Source: Echiichthys vipera
Taxonomy: Eukaryota; Chordata; Actinopteri; Perciformes; Trachinidae
Length of the DNA: 64,000 bases
NCBI GenBank assembly: GCA_963691815.1
Contig: OY829668.1
Coordinates: 12,805,108-12,869,107, forward strand
Reading direction: 5' to 3'
Positions 26,401-39,400 of this stretch are shown here, one piece after another. Each line of letters opens with the position of its first letter. Position 1 is the first letter of the stretch. The notes under the pieces are model-generated. The model did not search any database and was not told where the DNA came from. It worked only from the letters and a program-made list of their open reading frames with translations. Made by a program: the position numbers and the translations under genes.

Positions 26401-29400
26401 AATTTGTGGTAAATGTAACATTTCTTCCTCATATATGTGTAGACACACTCAGGGGTGGCACCGTTGGAAAGCCCGTACATAAAAACATGTTCAAGAAATC
26501 TACTTCCATCTCTCTACGACCTTCTGTTACCGAGATACGGCCGAAAGAGCCTAACCTGAAACTCCCATGATGCATTGGGGGATATATTTTATCAATAAAA
26601 TTGCATTTTTCTCACCAACGGCAAGTATGATATATCACTGTGTTGGTCTTGATATCAGGATCATATATAAATATTAAAACATTCCCACCGTGACAAGACT
26701 GTTGACAGGACTTTATCAGATTGAAAGGACATACTGCACATGTTTCTTTGAAGCTGAAGTGATGAAATACTCATCTAAAGCATCATCACAGTGCAAAACA
26801 GTGTGTTAGGTAGTCTCCATACAACTGAGTAACTGAACATGTCAAAGTTTAAATCAAAGTAAAATGGACTCAGTAACAGCAATTTACTTTCTATGAAAAA
26901 ATGTTTTACACTTTACTTGATTCATTTAGATACATATAACTTATAAGTCGCACGAGGTTAAGTAACAAGTTACCTAATTTCCTCACAAATGTTACACTTA
27001 AGTACATTACACTGGATATTGTTGAGTGTCTTGTACGTGATATTCAATTATAAACAAGATTTTTATTAAGTAAAACCTACAAGTTCTTTGTGTATGTATG
27101 TGTGCACGTACATTACGTTTTCACACCAGCCCTACTTTGTGTTTGTGTGCAGGTAAAGGATGTGATGAAGGATGTGATGGCGGGCCTACAGCAGACCAAC
27201 AGTGAGAAGATTCTGCTGAGTTGGGTTCGTCAGAACACGCGACAATATCCTCAGGTCTGTTCCCTTATTTCTCCCTTAGTCTCCTCAATCCACACTCTGT
27301 CGCACTGTTACTGTAGTTCTCTTCTGCAGCAGTCTCTCCTGGGTTTTATAGGAAACTCTAGTCCTGTGATGTCTTAAAAAATGCTGTGTTATTAACAAAC
27401 CATGCAAATGTTGAGAAAATGTCTTTCTTCATAAAGCAACGGCTTCAAGTCTTATATATCCTCTGTAGTGGTGCAGTGTTTTGTTTTTACCACAGCCAAA
27501 TACCTTATGTTTTATTTTTTCTAGTTTTCTGTCTATCTGCCTGACTGGATATCTAAAAACCCTCATGAACAGATTTTCATGAAATTTTGCTGGACAGATG
27601 CCTCGGTTCAAGAAATAATGGATTAGTTTTGGTGGCTATCCAGATCTGGGATTAATGCCATCAGATAGTTATCATTTTATAGCCCCAAGTATGAAACTAA
27701 AAGACAGAGAGACTGGGTAAAAAGAAAAGAAAAAAGAAACAAATTCACCTAAATTGGCAGGAGTAGGTCTGATGTCTGTGTATTCATTCAAGTATTCAGT
27801 ATTTGTAGAGGTTTGTACAGCGTCGTCCGGCTTTTTTAAAATTTTGTTTAGTTTCTTTTTGTTTTTCTCGTTCTCTAATGTATTGAAGCCTCCCAGCTAA
27901 CAGCATATGCCACTTTTTGGATAGCATATTGCATTTAATAGTTTGGTTCAACCCCAAACCTCACAGTTGCAAAACTTGAAAGTGTGGCTTCTAGTTCCTG
28001 ATCAGGAATAGTTGATATTAAATTACTTTTATAATGTTTGCAGGAGAACGAGATAATGTAAGGCTGAAATCACCTTTTTTAACAAATTGTGTATGAACTT
28101 AACAGCTAAACTGACCATATTAAAGCATTTTGGTGAAAAAAAAATGTAGATGATTTAAGTAATGATACATTCAGGGCTTACTCATGATCATGGTTAAAAT
28201 GATGAACTATTTAAAGGTATAATCCATAAGCGTTTCACCTAGTTAATTGTCTTTTAAGTTGCTATCTCTCAAAGAGTGATTTAAAACAATGTTGATTGAC
28301 GATATGACCCACTAATGAAAGCGCTTGTACTTGCTTCTTTGCCGAGTTTTCTAATCTGTGTCCACAGTGACACTCGCTCCCTAAATGCAAATGTACCGCC
28401 ATGTTAGTGATACTGCTGATCAGGCGCGTTGCTAGCTATTGAAAACATTCGGGTCTGTAGCCCAGAAGTTACTCTTAAGACGGGGGTTTAAAAATTGGGC
28501 TGATGAACATGCGGTTGTGACGTAGTTTGAGAAGGACTCTTCATGCCTGACTCACGTCAGGGCTTATAGCCTCATAAACACGGTCATGCACCGACCCGAT
28601 TGAATTCACTGCAGATATCCTGAAACTGTGTAAGTGAGAAGCCATCGCTGCTCCGACGGGCATTTTTTCTCCGACCTGTGTTTGGGTTTAACTGGACACT
28701 TTCAGCTGAGTGCGTCTGCTGTTGCCGTAGTGACTGCAGATGTTAAAAACAGGTAGAGGATGTGTATCTGTCCTCGTGAATCCCTTTATGTTTAGTTCCC
28801 TGTATGTGCGGTCACACATGACCAATTTTGTCTATGATTAAGTAGAAACAAGGTGTGGCTCAGATCCTCCCCACTTTAAAATCCCACCCTGGACTGAAAC
28901 CTCCACTGTAAGGGAGCCGAGATGCTACTGATTATAGGATAACAGTTGTCCTTTAACTTGCAGAACTCTTCAGCTAGTCCACACCGTAAAAGCCTTTTCA
29001 CTTTCAAGTAATGTCTAAAAACATTATCATGTGTGTAACCATCAAATCAACTTAATTAAATGAATGAATGTTAGCTAGTATAACATCAGCACATGTCCTT
29101 CCAGAGTTAAATGTAGCTTTGTGTCCCATTTCATTTCTCATTTTTAGCTATAGTACTCTTTCACTCCATGTATTAAAAGCTCAAATTGGCAATTCAAGAG
29201 AGAAAAGATGTTGTCAATCTAATATATATATATATACACCTTTGAAGAATTGAAACCAGTATTGCATCGACAGCGTTTCAACAGAGGGTGTCATACTGTG
29301 TTCACAGGTTGTTCCTTTAATATCCATTATCTCTGTCCTCAGGTCAATGTGGTTAACTTCTCCAGCAGCTGGAATGATGGATTGGCCTTTAATGCCCTTA

Positions 29401-29433
29401 TCCACAGCCACAGGTACTGTAATGTGTGTGTGT

Positions 29434-29519
<86 letters not shown>

Positions 29520-30107
29520 AGAGAGAGAGTCAAACAAAAATAAAGCAATAGATACAAAGAAAGACATGGAAATGTCAGAGGGGTACAGCAGGAGACATAG
29601 TATTGGGTTTTATTCAGATGTTTTATTAAATAGATGCTGGAAAATCAGCCCATTAGCACAGCATACTCAGAATCAGAAAAAAAAGAAATAGGGGAACGAG
29701 AAAAGACAGAAACTGGCAGGTACAGTAGTACCATGTAGCGAGAAGCCAAACTAGAAGAATGACACGACCTTTATTTGAACATAATCATCAGTGGACGCTG
29801 AAAAAGTGGCATATTCCAACCAGTGACCCTGTACACTGTTTATATTTAGCATTATTACAAATAAGGTGCAGTCAAGTTCTAGTATATAAAGTTTCACTAA
29901 ATCAACAAGTACATTAACAATGAATAAATTCATCAGTAAATGAATAATGGATGAAAGCCGGATGAATAGATGGATAAATGGCTCTGTGAAAGTATAACCA
30001 TGTTAATCTGCTTCTATGGATACCCAAGAGAGTTTGGGTAATTATGAATGAAATCATGGTAAGTTTAGCATGAACATCTGTTTACAGTGTCTTTACACAG
30101 AGTGGTA

Positions 30108-30161
<54 letters not shown>

Positions 30162-33100
30162 CACACACACACACACGTATTCCATGTTCCAAAGCGTTCT
30201 GTACTGATAATGGAATAACAGCAGATGCATCTTTTTTGTTAATGTACATTCTTGTCTGTGTAAAATCAATTAAACAATCTTAAATAAGGTAAACATAAAT
30301 AACAAGGTCACTCTCATAAACATGCCAATAATCACAGAGAGGGCAGAATAAGAACACCCAGTGTGGTGGTCATTTCCACATGCGTACAGCCGATTAAATG
30401 ATCAAATTGATAAATACATGCACAGTAATGTTAAGTGTACGTGCAACGGACATTTAGTCTGCATCAAAGGAGAAGATGGATTTTCTGCAACATAAAATAT
30501 ATTCTACTGCATTTAACTGTTACTTGTAGGCTGTGGCCAAGTTAGTGTTTCGGATAGAGGAAAATCTGTAGTCACAGTCAAGTCGATAGTGAAGTCACTC
30601 GTGAAGATAGCCACCATATTCACAATCGTCCCCATAATGGAAATTCACTACAATCAGTTTGACTGGAAAGTGTACAGCAAAGAAGTACTGCACGGCAGAT
30701 GGATACATGCTTGCTGACTTACAGTAGTTCCAAAAATAAAACTGACTGCATCAGCTGAAGTGAGTTCATTACAGTGTGTTTAATTTTTTAGACAATTAAT
30801 TCATAGACAGAGGCTCCGCTTGCCAGCAGGCAATGCAGGCGACTGCTTGGGGCCCTGGGCAAGCAGGGGGCCCCCGAGGGCTGACGAACTTTAAACTACA
30901 GCATTTAGGATTTTACAAAGTTTGCAATGACAGTAGGAGAAATTACCTCCCTGAGGGGGCTCCAACTGATTATACCCACTCTCGTTGCAAGTTTTTTACT
31001 TTTTATTTTTACACCCGTTGCAAGTGAGGCGCATGATTCAGTATAAACAAACATATAATGATGATGAACACTGGTTCGAGGGGCCCCTTGTGAATTTTTG
31101 TCACGCGCCCCAACAGACTCTAGGATCCCCTCTGTCCATAGACTATATCCTAAAAAGATTAGTTCTTTTATGTCCTAATTGTCAGCCCTTTTACTTTGGA
31201 GAATGCTCTTTGTCTCCTTTTACTCCACGTATGCTGAAGAATTTGCACAAGGCCACTGAGAAAATGACTGTATTAACCACAGACATGATCTGCAGAATAC
31301 TTTGAGTATTCCTTTATATTTGGATTAATTCAGATATAGATTCAGATCCCTGTTGTTTTCTCTTTTGCCTCCGCAGACCTGAGCTTTTTGATTGGAGTTC
31401 AGTGGAGAAGAAGACCTCTGCAATCGACAGACTGGAACACGCCTTTAATAAGGCAGAACAACACCTGGGCATAGAGAGACTGCTGGACCCTGAGGGTAAC
31501 TGACACACACACACACACACTCACACGCACCCGCACACACACACACACACACACACACCCACACACGCACGCACACACACTCACGCACTGGTAATTCCAG
31601 AGAAGAATATTCGAGGCGAGTTAGAGATCCCATCATATTTCATGCTTTCCAATCATGCACCTTAATTTCTCCCGTTAACCATAATGTGTCATGCTTTCAT
31701 GGGTGTTGTCATGGTGATAACTGTGGTCACCTTGGTGGAAGGACTTAATCAGCGATGCACAAACTGACTGGTGGGTTAGCAAAAAAAGTTCTTATAGAAG
31801 AGTTTATTGGTGCAAAATAACATCAGGGTGGCCTCCTAACAGGTATATTCACCCGTAATAGGTTGACATTTGTGGCTCCCATCACTGCCGGGGTAGCTGC
31901 TGACCTAAGAGCAGCATATAGACTCCTAATCAACACTGTCAGGCAGCAGTTAAGTGAGTAAAGCTGACCTGCTTCATTGGTGGGCACCTCTCTGTGATAT
32001 GTGTTTAAGTAAACATAGACCTAGATTTACTACAATTATCAGAAAACTGCCAGAGATACTGCCTTTTAGAAAATAACAGGAGAGATCGATGGAGTCAGGT
32101 GGAGGTAAAGTGATCGATCAGTGAAAGTGGCCGCGGTCCTGCAAGTTTGCATGATTAAAAACAAAAACAGAGCATAATTATCTCCACCCTCATCCTATAT
32201 TTGTTCTTTTAAAAGTGTCCTCTTGTTTGTTTCTTTATCGACAAGTGGAATAAATGGACTTGTTATCACTCAAGGTGCTTTTACACTACTTGCCACGTTC
32301 TCCCCTTCATACACTGATGGCAGAGGCTGCAGCGCAAGGTGCCACCTACTCATCAGAATCTGATTTAGCCATTTAGATGTACATTCACACACTGGCGCAG
32401 CCTTCGCGATAGCAATTTGAGGTTCAGTGTCTTGCCCTGGAGGAGCAGCCGATCTTCCAATTAGTGGACGACCTTCTGCGGACCAAGGACCCTCTGCCTC
32501 CTGAGCCACAGCTGGGCCATTAGCAAGTGAATGTGAAGGAGAATTGCGGAAAGGCCAACCGAGACTCGAAGAGTGGCATTCTCCTGGCAGCATATTACAG
32601 GCAATATTACGGGAAGGTAATATAGACAACTTGTATGAATCTATCAACAATTTTGGGCAAAGTGAAAACTGGAAACATAACACCCATCTGTTCCAGAAGT
32701 TTAATGCATTGGTCATATTTATAACATGCACAAAGACTACACATCTTTACAAACACTTGTTAGTGTAGTGCTCGTTTCTCAATTGGCTCAGGTCCGTTCC
32801 ACACAAAATATGAGAAACCATCATTGGGATCTGTTCTGATATAACTGATGCTATTGTAGCATCCACACTAAGCTTTGAAGCAGCCGCCAGTGTTGTTTTG
32901 AACAACAACGCTTGTTTTTTTCACATACCGCTAAACCATGCCCACAGCTGCCAGTAGCTCCTCAAAGGACACTGATTGGCTCAAATCCACAATTGCATCA
33001 TTTGAAGCCCGACAAAACAGATGTTCGTGGGATCTTGTGATCCTGAGATATTGCAAGAACCCAGCTGCCTACGAGGCAAAGCTTCTCCGTGTTAAAGGCA

Positions 33101-36100
33101 AAACTGTTACTGAAGCCATGTACGGTTTTATTTACATGTGCATGCACCCACGCAGCATGATGTACAATAACAAATTTGTTTACCTCAGTCCGGAACTGAG
33201 GTAAACCATTCCCAGAGTAACTTAACAGGCAATTATCTAGATGAAATTCTTACGGACTACAACTTTAAGTTTGTTTTGTTTGATTTGCCCAGATTTAAGC
33301 ATTTGAAATAAAGCTTGAGTCGAGTTTAGTTGAGTTAAATCGTGATAATATCAGGGAATTAGCTATTGTTATGGTTACCTCTCCATGGTTACAGTATTTT
33401 ATCAACTTTTCTAAAATCTCACCATGTACATGTACGTAGAAAGAGGCTTTTTGGAATGGTCTTGATTATATGTGAAATCAGAAAATGAGCGGTATTCATC
33501 TTTAATCCCCCCCTGTTGTGTGTGCTGTGTTCAGGCTTTGAGCCAGCACGATAGGAAATGTTGTAATCCCTTGCAGCCCGCTTAAGCCTTGAAATGACAT
33601 ATCATGGCAGATGAATTTCCATTGATCTTACAATAAACAATTACTAGTTTTGAGCAAGTGGGGTGAACCTGTATCATTATCGCGCTGTGCATCAATACTC
33701 AAACAGCGATTTATCTCTCGCCTGGGGTTTTCAAACATTTTCTCATGCTACGAGGATTTTAAGTTGGATTTGTCTTTGTTTTGTGTGGCTCATATCTCAG
33801 TGCGGAAGAGCTGCCAGGATTTAGGATGCGTGTTAGATGTTTACTCTTTTGAACGGCACATTGTCTGTTATGTCAACTGCAGTTTTAATGCTAGGTGTAA
33901 AACCACGATGGATACTTTAGTGTTATCGTAAACTTCAACCATGCTACTTCGTGTTTTATGCTTTTCTTTATGTCTCTTTCTTCTTTCAGTTGAATAACTT
34001 GTTGGCTTTAGAAGAGAGAAAGCTATGTCACCAAAGCTATAAAAACAAGACCAGGTCAAAATATGGCGGTACCTCTCCAGCTTCCTTCCTGTTAGCTCTG
34101 CTAAAAGTTATGCTATTTAAGTTTATTTGACATATGATGCTGTACTTTTTTGGACAATAATAACATGACTATGAGTCACACATCAGGATGGAGGAATCAA
34201 CTCATCACTTGTGAACCATCCTGCTGACTCAGCTAACTGGCCAGGCGAGGTTTTCAAATGTAAATATCAGAGAAAAGTTGGGCACGAGCTAAACTTCCAA
34301 CTTCATGTACAAGCAAGACCATCTTTGCATCCATGTCTGCATTGAAGAAGCCATTAAGGCAAACATGGATGGATTAAACACCGGCTGGGATTCTGTTTGC
34401 ATGGATGTCCTCTACCAAGCATCCTACTAGCCAATGTACAGACATTCTCTTTGTGCCTTCTTAGAGCCAGGCCAACATTACTGTCGTGTTTTTAATCTTC
34501 TGTTTTTGCCTGTTTATCCAGCATTTCCGAGGCTCATGAGTTAATATTAATGTAGCGTTTCACTTTCGTGACAACAAATTAGTGGGTGTCACGTAAAAGC
34601 CTTCCGGCGACAGCAGACACAAGCGTCACGTAGGGTAATGTAGTTTAACTGCCATGCATCGCCAAGAGACAGATGTGGAGAGGAAAGAAAAAGGTTCTTG
34701 GAGCTTGTGAGAAGTACGCCAGAGTGTAAAATTTAGAAGTGGGGGTACATCTGGCCAACTTAAAGCACTGCCACATGGGAATAAAAACTTCACTGGTGCA
34801 GTATACAGCATCTCACTGTGCATGTGGATCCTTGACTTTACAGGCAGAACCCAGATGGTAAGGGAGGATGAACACACCTTACACCCTTACCCTTAACACT
34901 GGAGCACCCCAGGGCTGCATTTAGAGCCATCTGCTGTACTCCATTAGACCTTCGATGGACTGGTGGAAATATGGACCCCATACGTAGGGACAAACAGGCA
35001 TCCCAAACACATAATGCCTCCAGCCACGGCTATCATCGGCGCAGAAGCATGAAAAGCAACATCTGATGGGGAAACACCAACACTGACGTATCACTCAATG
35101 ACAAATAGTGTAACTCAGACTTTGGTGTTTATCAGGTCTTTAAGTCTGTCATAGTACTTTTAAAATACTATTTCCGTGCTCCATTTAACAAAACAACCAA
35201 CAATGGGCGAATCCGTGAACCTTTTTACAATCACTTCTGACTGACTTCACGTCACTATTGATAAGAAAGCGGTGAAAGGCAATTTATTTATTTTTTTTTA
35301 GCCCTTCTGAGCCCAGTCCCAACTGTAGCGTTTTTTTTCCCAACACTTAAAAGAAACCGCTCTGACGCAGTAGGCACTTTTTTTTTTTTTTTTAACTTTT
35401 TGCCTGTCTGCAAAAATTGAATAAAACATTTTTGTGGAAAAAAACAACAACAGGGAACTAAGCGGCTCCACCTCAACTGGCTCCTTTGTGTTAAAAGGAG
35501 CCAGTTGAGGTGGTTCGGGCAGCTAGTAAGGATGCCCCCTGGGCGCCTCCCTAGGGAGGTGTTCCAGGCACGTCCAGCTGGGACGAGGCCTCGGGGAAGA
35601 CCCAGGACCAGGTGGAGAGATTATATCTCCAAACTGGCCTGGGAACGCCTCTGGATCCCCCAGTTAGAGCTGGTTAATGTGGCCCGGGAAAGGGAAGGTT
35701 TGGGTCCCCTGCTAAAGCTGCTGCCCCCACGACCCGACCCCGGATAAGAGGCTGAAGATGAGATGAGATGAGATGAGATGAGGGAACAAAGCACTGCTGC
35801 ACTGCAGAAATACGCGGCTTGGGCCAGCTTGGACATGGAAATTGTTCTTCTGTACAAGGGCGTTACGTCGCCAGTTAAAGACTAGATTGGACTGTCCTTG
35901 AATTGCTATGGTCCAGCCAAAAATGTTTCAAATCATATTGTAGTGATGCATATTTCTGTGTCGAAAATGCACTTTTTTCATAGTATAGTATAGTATCCAG
36001 CCCTGTTAATCAACATTAGTAGTAACATCAATCTATAATTTGCATGAATATATTACTGATGAAGACTGTGTTGTCCTTGCATCTACATGTCATGCAAAAG

Positions 36101-36403
36101 ATACAGAAGTGACCACATGCACAGCTGTTGTGTTTGGTGTAGCTGGTTGATATTAGTTCAAGTACATTCTTATTTGACCTTACGGGGGTCATAGCAACTC
36201 GGGGGCGTTGGAAGTCATGAATGGAATATTCTAGTTTGTTTTGTTTTTTTGTAGAAGAATCTAATTTCTCAGCCCAAAGTTAAATATCACTGTTGATAGA
36301 AAGGATATATTTTCTAAGAATCATTTGTGAAGCTATTTTAATACAAACTAATGACATTTCCACAGTGTATGTTTACAGAGACAGATGCAATCACTGCAGG
36401 GCA

Positions 36404-36474
<71 letters not shown>

Positions 36475-39400
36475 GCAGAGGCACACAGATATTTGTGAAG
36501 CAACATGCAGAAATCAATACCCACGCATGCAGACACTACACACTGTGACACACACACATTCATTTACATACACTACACTCAAACGTATGCTCTAGAAAAC
36601 ATTTACACACCCAAACATGCACACATGTAGCAGTGGTAAAATGATTCAAATTAAAAAAACACAGCGTACTAAACAAGAGAAGGATGTGTTTACACTTATA
36701 CACACACTTGCAGATGGTGGCATTATTTATGGAGCTGTTTGTCGTCCTCAGACAAACAATAACATCCTCAGATGTTTTTTTTTTCTGTGAGGCTGATAAA
36801 TCAGTATTCCACAGCCAAAATATGACTAGCTTTATCGACCTATCCTCTGACACACATATCTTTCTCGGCGAGCGCTCATTTCGCTTACTTTACATCTGGC
36901 TATTTTTCTCTGTCTGTGTTTCTTTTTCCTCTCTATCGTCATCTTCCTTCTTTCTCCTGTTCATTATTCTTACGGTTGTGAGCTAACCACACTCTACACA
37001 TCACACTGTTAACATACCCACCACCGTCGGTTCATTAGAACTCCATTTCCTTCTCTGTCGTTCTTCCCTCCCATTGTGCTCTCAGCTTCCTCACCCTCTT
37101 TCTTCCATTCTCTCTCTATCTCTTGTGGCGTTTTATTTATCTGCTGTGTCCAAGCTCCCCTGTGATCCGTCTCTATTACTTTTGCCCTGGGCTCAGTGGC
37201 CGGGCCACAGGCTCTTGGCCACCTTTCCTGAAATCACCACTCTGTTATAATTCTCTTCCCATCTGCTGGACAACTTTTGCTCAGACTTAATTTAGCTGTA
37301 AGATTCGGGGCGTCAACGCTGACACACACCGATGCTTTGGGAAATGAAAAGAGATAACAGTGGCCTTAAGTTATTTTCGGAGCATAAAGAAAAATGACTG
37401 ATTTTGCAGTCGAAAGATTGACTGCGTCCCCCCGCAGCCTCTTGGATGCATTGTAAGTGGCCATTGCATGCTCATCATTTTCAAGCATCATCTCACTGAA
37501 ATAACATCATCAGCTGAGATCTGTGTTCCACGGCTGAAACTAATGACTGTGCCAATTATTTTCTTGATTTCTCCGCTTTGAATTGATTACTTCAGATAAC
37601 CACCTTGGTACCTTGTATGGCAGCCTTTGTCATCAGTGTATGAATGTGTGTAAGAAAACCTGTAAATATTCACATCTAAAAAAAAAAGAAGCTAGAACCA
37701 AATATTAAGAATGGTCGTTCCTGCCCATGCCCCTGCTGGTTCGTATGAATGTTCTCCCAAGATTAGCTCTATTTCAATACCTAAAACATCATGCTGTATG
37801 TTGGATAGTTTGTTATCTGTCTTCATTTGGCAGGGTAGAAGGCCTGGGATAAAGCTTAAAACTCTACAACTCTTCAAGTTAGATGGAGGGCTGGCTCTAC
37901 CAAACTATTACTGGGCAGCACAATTTAAACGTGGTGGCTTGGACTACCAATAATGTTACTAGTTGGTTGGACATTGAGAGATCAAAATGTGAACATACAA
38001 TTGAACTTTTTTGTTTTTTTTCATATATATCTCTGAAAACTGTCAAGGCAAATATTTGGTCACCCATAGAACCCACGGTGACACAGGTGTCACACACACC
38101 CTTTAAAAGTTCTGGGAAGTTCCTCATTCAGCTTTATCTTTGAGTTTAACTCACATATTTTTTATTTCTTGACAGTAGTATCATCCTGACCCAAAGTGCA
38201 CATGCACCGAAAATACACTTAATTATTTATTTACTTATCAAGCATCCACTAGGACTTCTTATCACTCTTGTATTTTTTACCACACTAGTATAAATCTTTC
38301 ATCCCCCTGCATCAGCTTTTTATAAATAGATTGCAATCATCATTCAACATTATTTCAATAACATTATTTTTAGCTGAACAGTTGAAAACGATTTTGACTT
38401 CTCAGCGCGTCTGCTCAGCTCGTCAGCTCAGCACGTCACCTCAGCGCGTCTGCGTAGCAAGTCTGCTCAGCGCGTCAGCTCAGCGCGTCTGCTCAGCGCG
38501 TCTGCTCAGCGCGTCTGCTCAGCGCGTCTGCTCAGCTCGTCACCCCAGCGCGTCACCTCAGCGCGTCACCTCAGCGCGTCTGCTCAGCGCGTCACTTCAG
38601 CGCGTCTGCTCAGCGCGTCTGCTCAGCGCGTCTGCTCAGCGCGTCTGCTCAGCGCGTCAGCTCAGCTCGTCTGTTCAGCTCCTCTGCTCAGCTCGTCTGC
38701 TCAGCGCGTCTGCTCAGCGCGTCTGCTCAGCGCGTCTGCTCAGCTCGTCACCCCAGCGCGTCACCTCAGCGCGTCACCTCAGCGCGTCTGCTCAGCGCGT
38801 CTGCTCAGCGCGTCTGCTCAGCGCGTCTGCTCAGGGCGTCACCTCAGCACGTCTGCTCAGCACGTCTGCTCAGCGCGTCTGCTCAGCGCGTCACCTCAGC
38901 GCGTCTGCTCAGCGCGTCTGCTCAGCTCGTCTGCTCAGCGCGTCAGCTCAGCGCGTCAGCTCAGCTCGTCTGTTCAGCTCCTCTGCTCAGCTCGTCTGCT
39001 CAGCGCGTCTGCTCAGCGCGTCTGCTCAGCGCGTCTGCTCAGCGCGTCTGCTCAGCTCGTCTGCTCAGCTCGTCTGCTCAGCTCGTCTGCTCAGCGCGTC
39101 TGCTCATTGCGTCCACTCAGCTCGTCAGTTTTCCCAGTTTTTATTTGGGAGACTTTGCAACCAACGTCTGTCTGCTTAAACACAAGATCTTTTTTTGTAA
39201 CCTTGATCTGCAGCTTGCCACAATTCTCTCTCTTAGCCCTTCAGACAGCTCCTTCAACCTCATGATTCTCATTTGCTGGCCTCCAACAAAGGTGTAGAAC
39301 CATCTCAAGCATGATCAGAAGAAATGAACAGCACCTGAGTTAAATATTACACAGCAAAAGCTCTGAATACTTATGGCCATGTGATATTTCGGTTTTTGTG

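Larger units (their letters stand above)
20967..27152 (+). other. dmd intron 5
   Basis: 6,186 bp. Contains a cluster of (GT)n tracts (22815-23740), AT-rich low complexity at 24420-24475, a retroelement-like segment with a hammerhead-like motif (24480-24610), a SINE copy (about 25836-26110), and a stretch from about 25190 to 25560 that resembles fish dispersed repeats. No gene was seen. Confidence 0.9.
29414..31376 (+). other. dmd intron 6
   Basis: 1,963 bp. Opens with a (GT)n tract (29423-29518) and contains a (CA)n tract (30109-30176). Around 30810-31110 lies sequence rich in GGGGCCC runs that may be a decayed transposon. No gene was seen. Confidence 0.9.

Noticed and set aside
32270..32731. 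153-codon minus-strand frame
   Set aside because: Covers the tRNA-derived SINE at 32240-32523.
33178..33206. Hairpin as a terminator or small-RNA gene
   Set aside because: Too short for a microRNA precursor and terminators of this type do not apply in vertebrate introns.
38401..39128. Satellite as a CRISPR-like array
   Set aside because: Units are directly adjacent with no unique spacers, and the setting is a vertebrate intron.
38331..39179. 282-codon open frame with a Ser/Ala/Arg-rich repeating peptide
   Set aside because: It is the product of a stop-free 13-bp satellite, open in other frames too, lies in an intron, and has no splice or start context.
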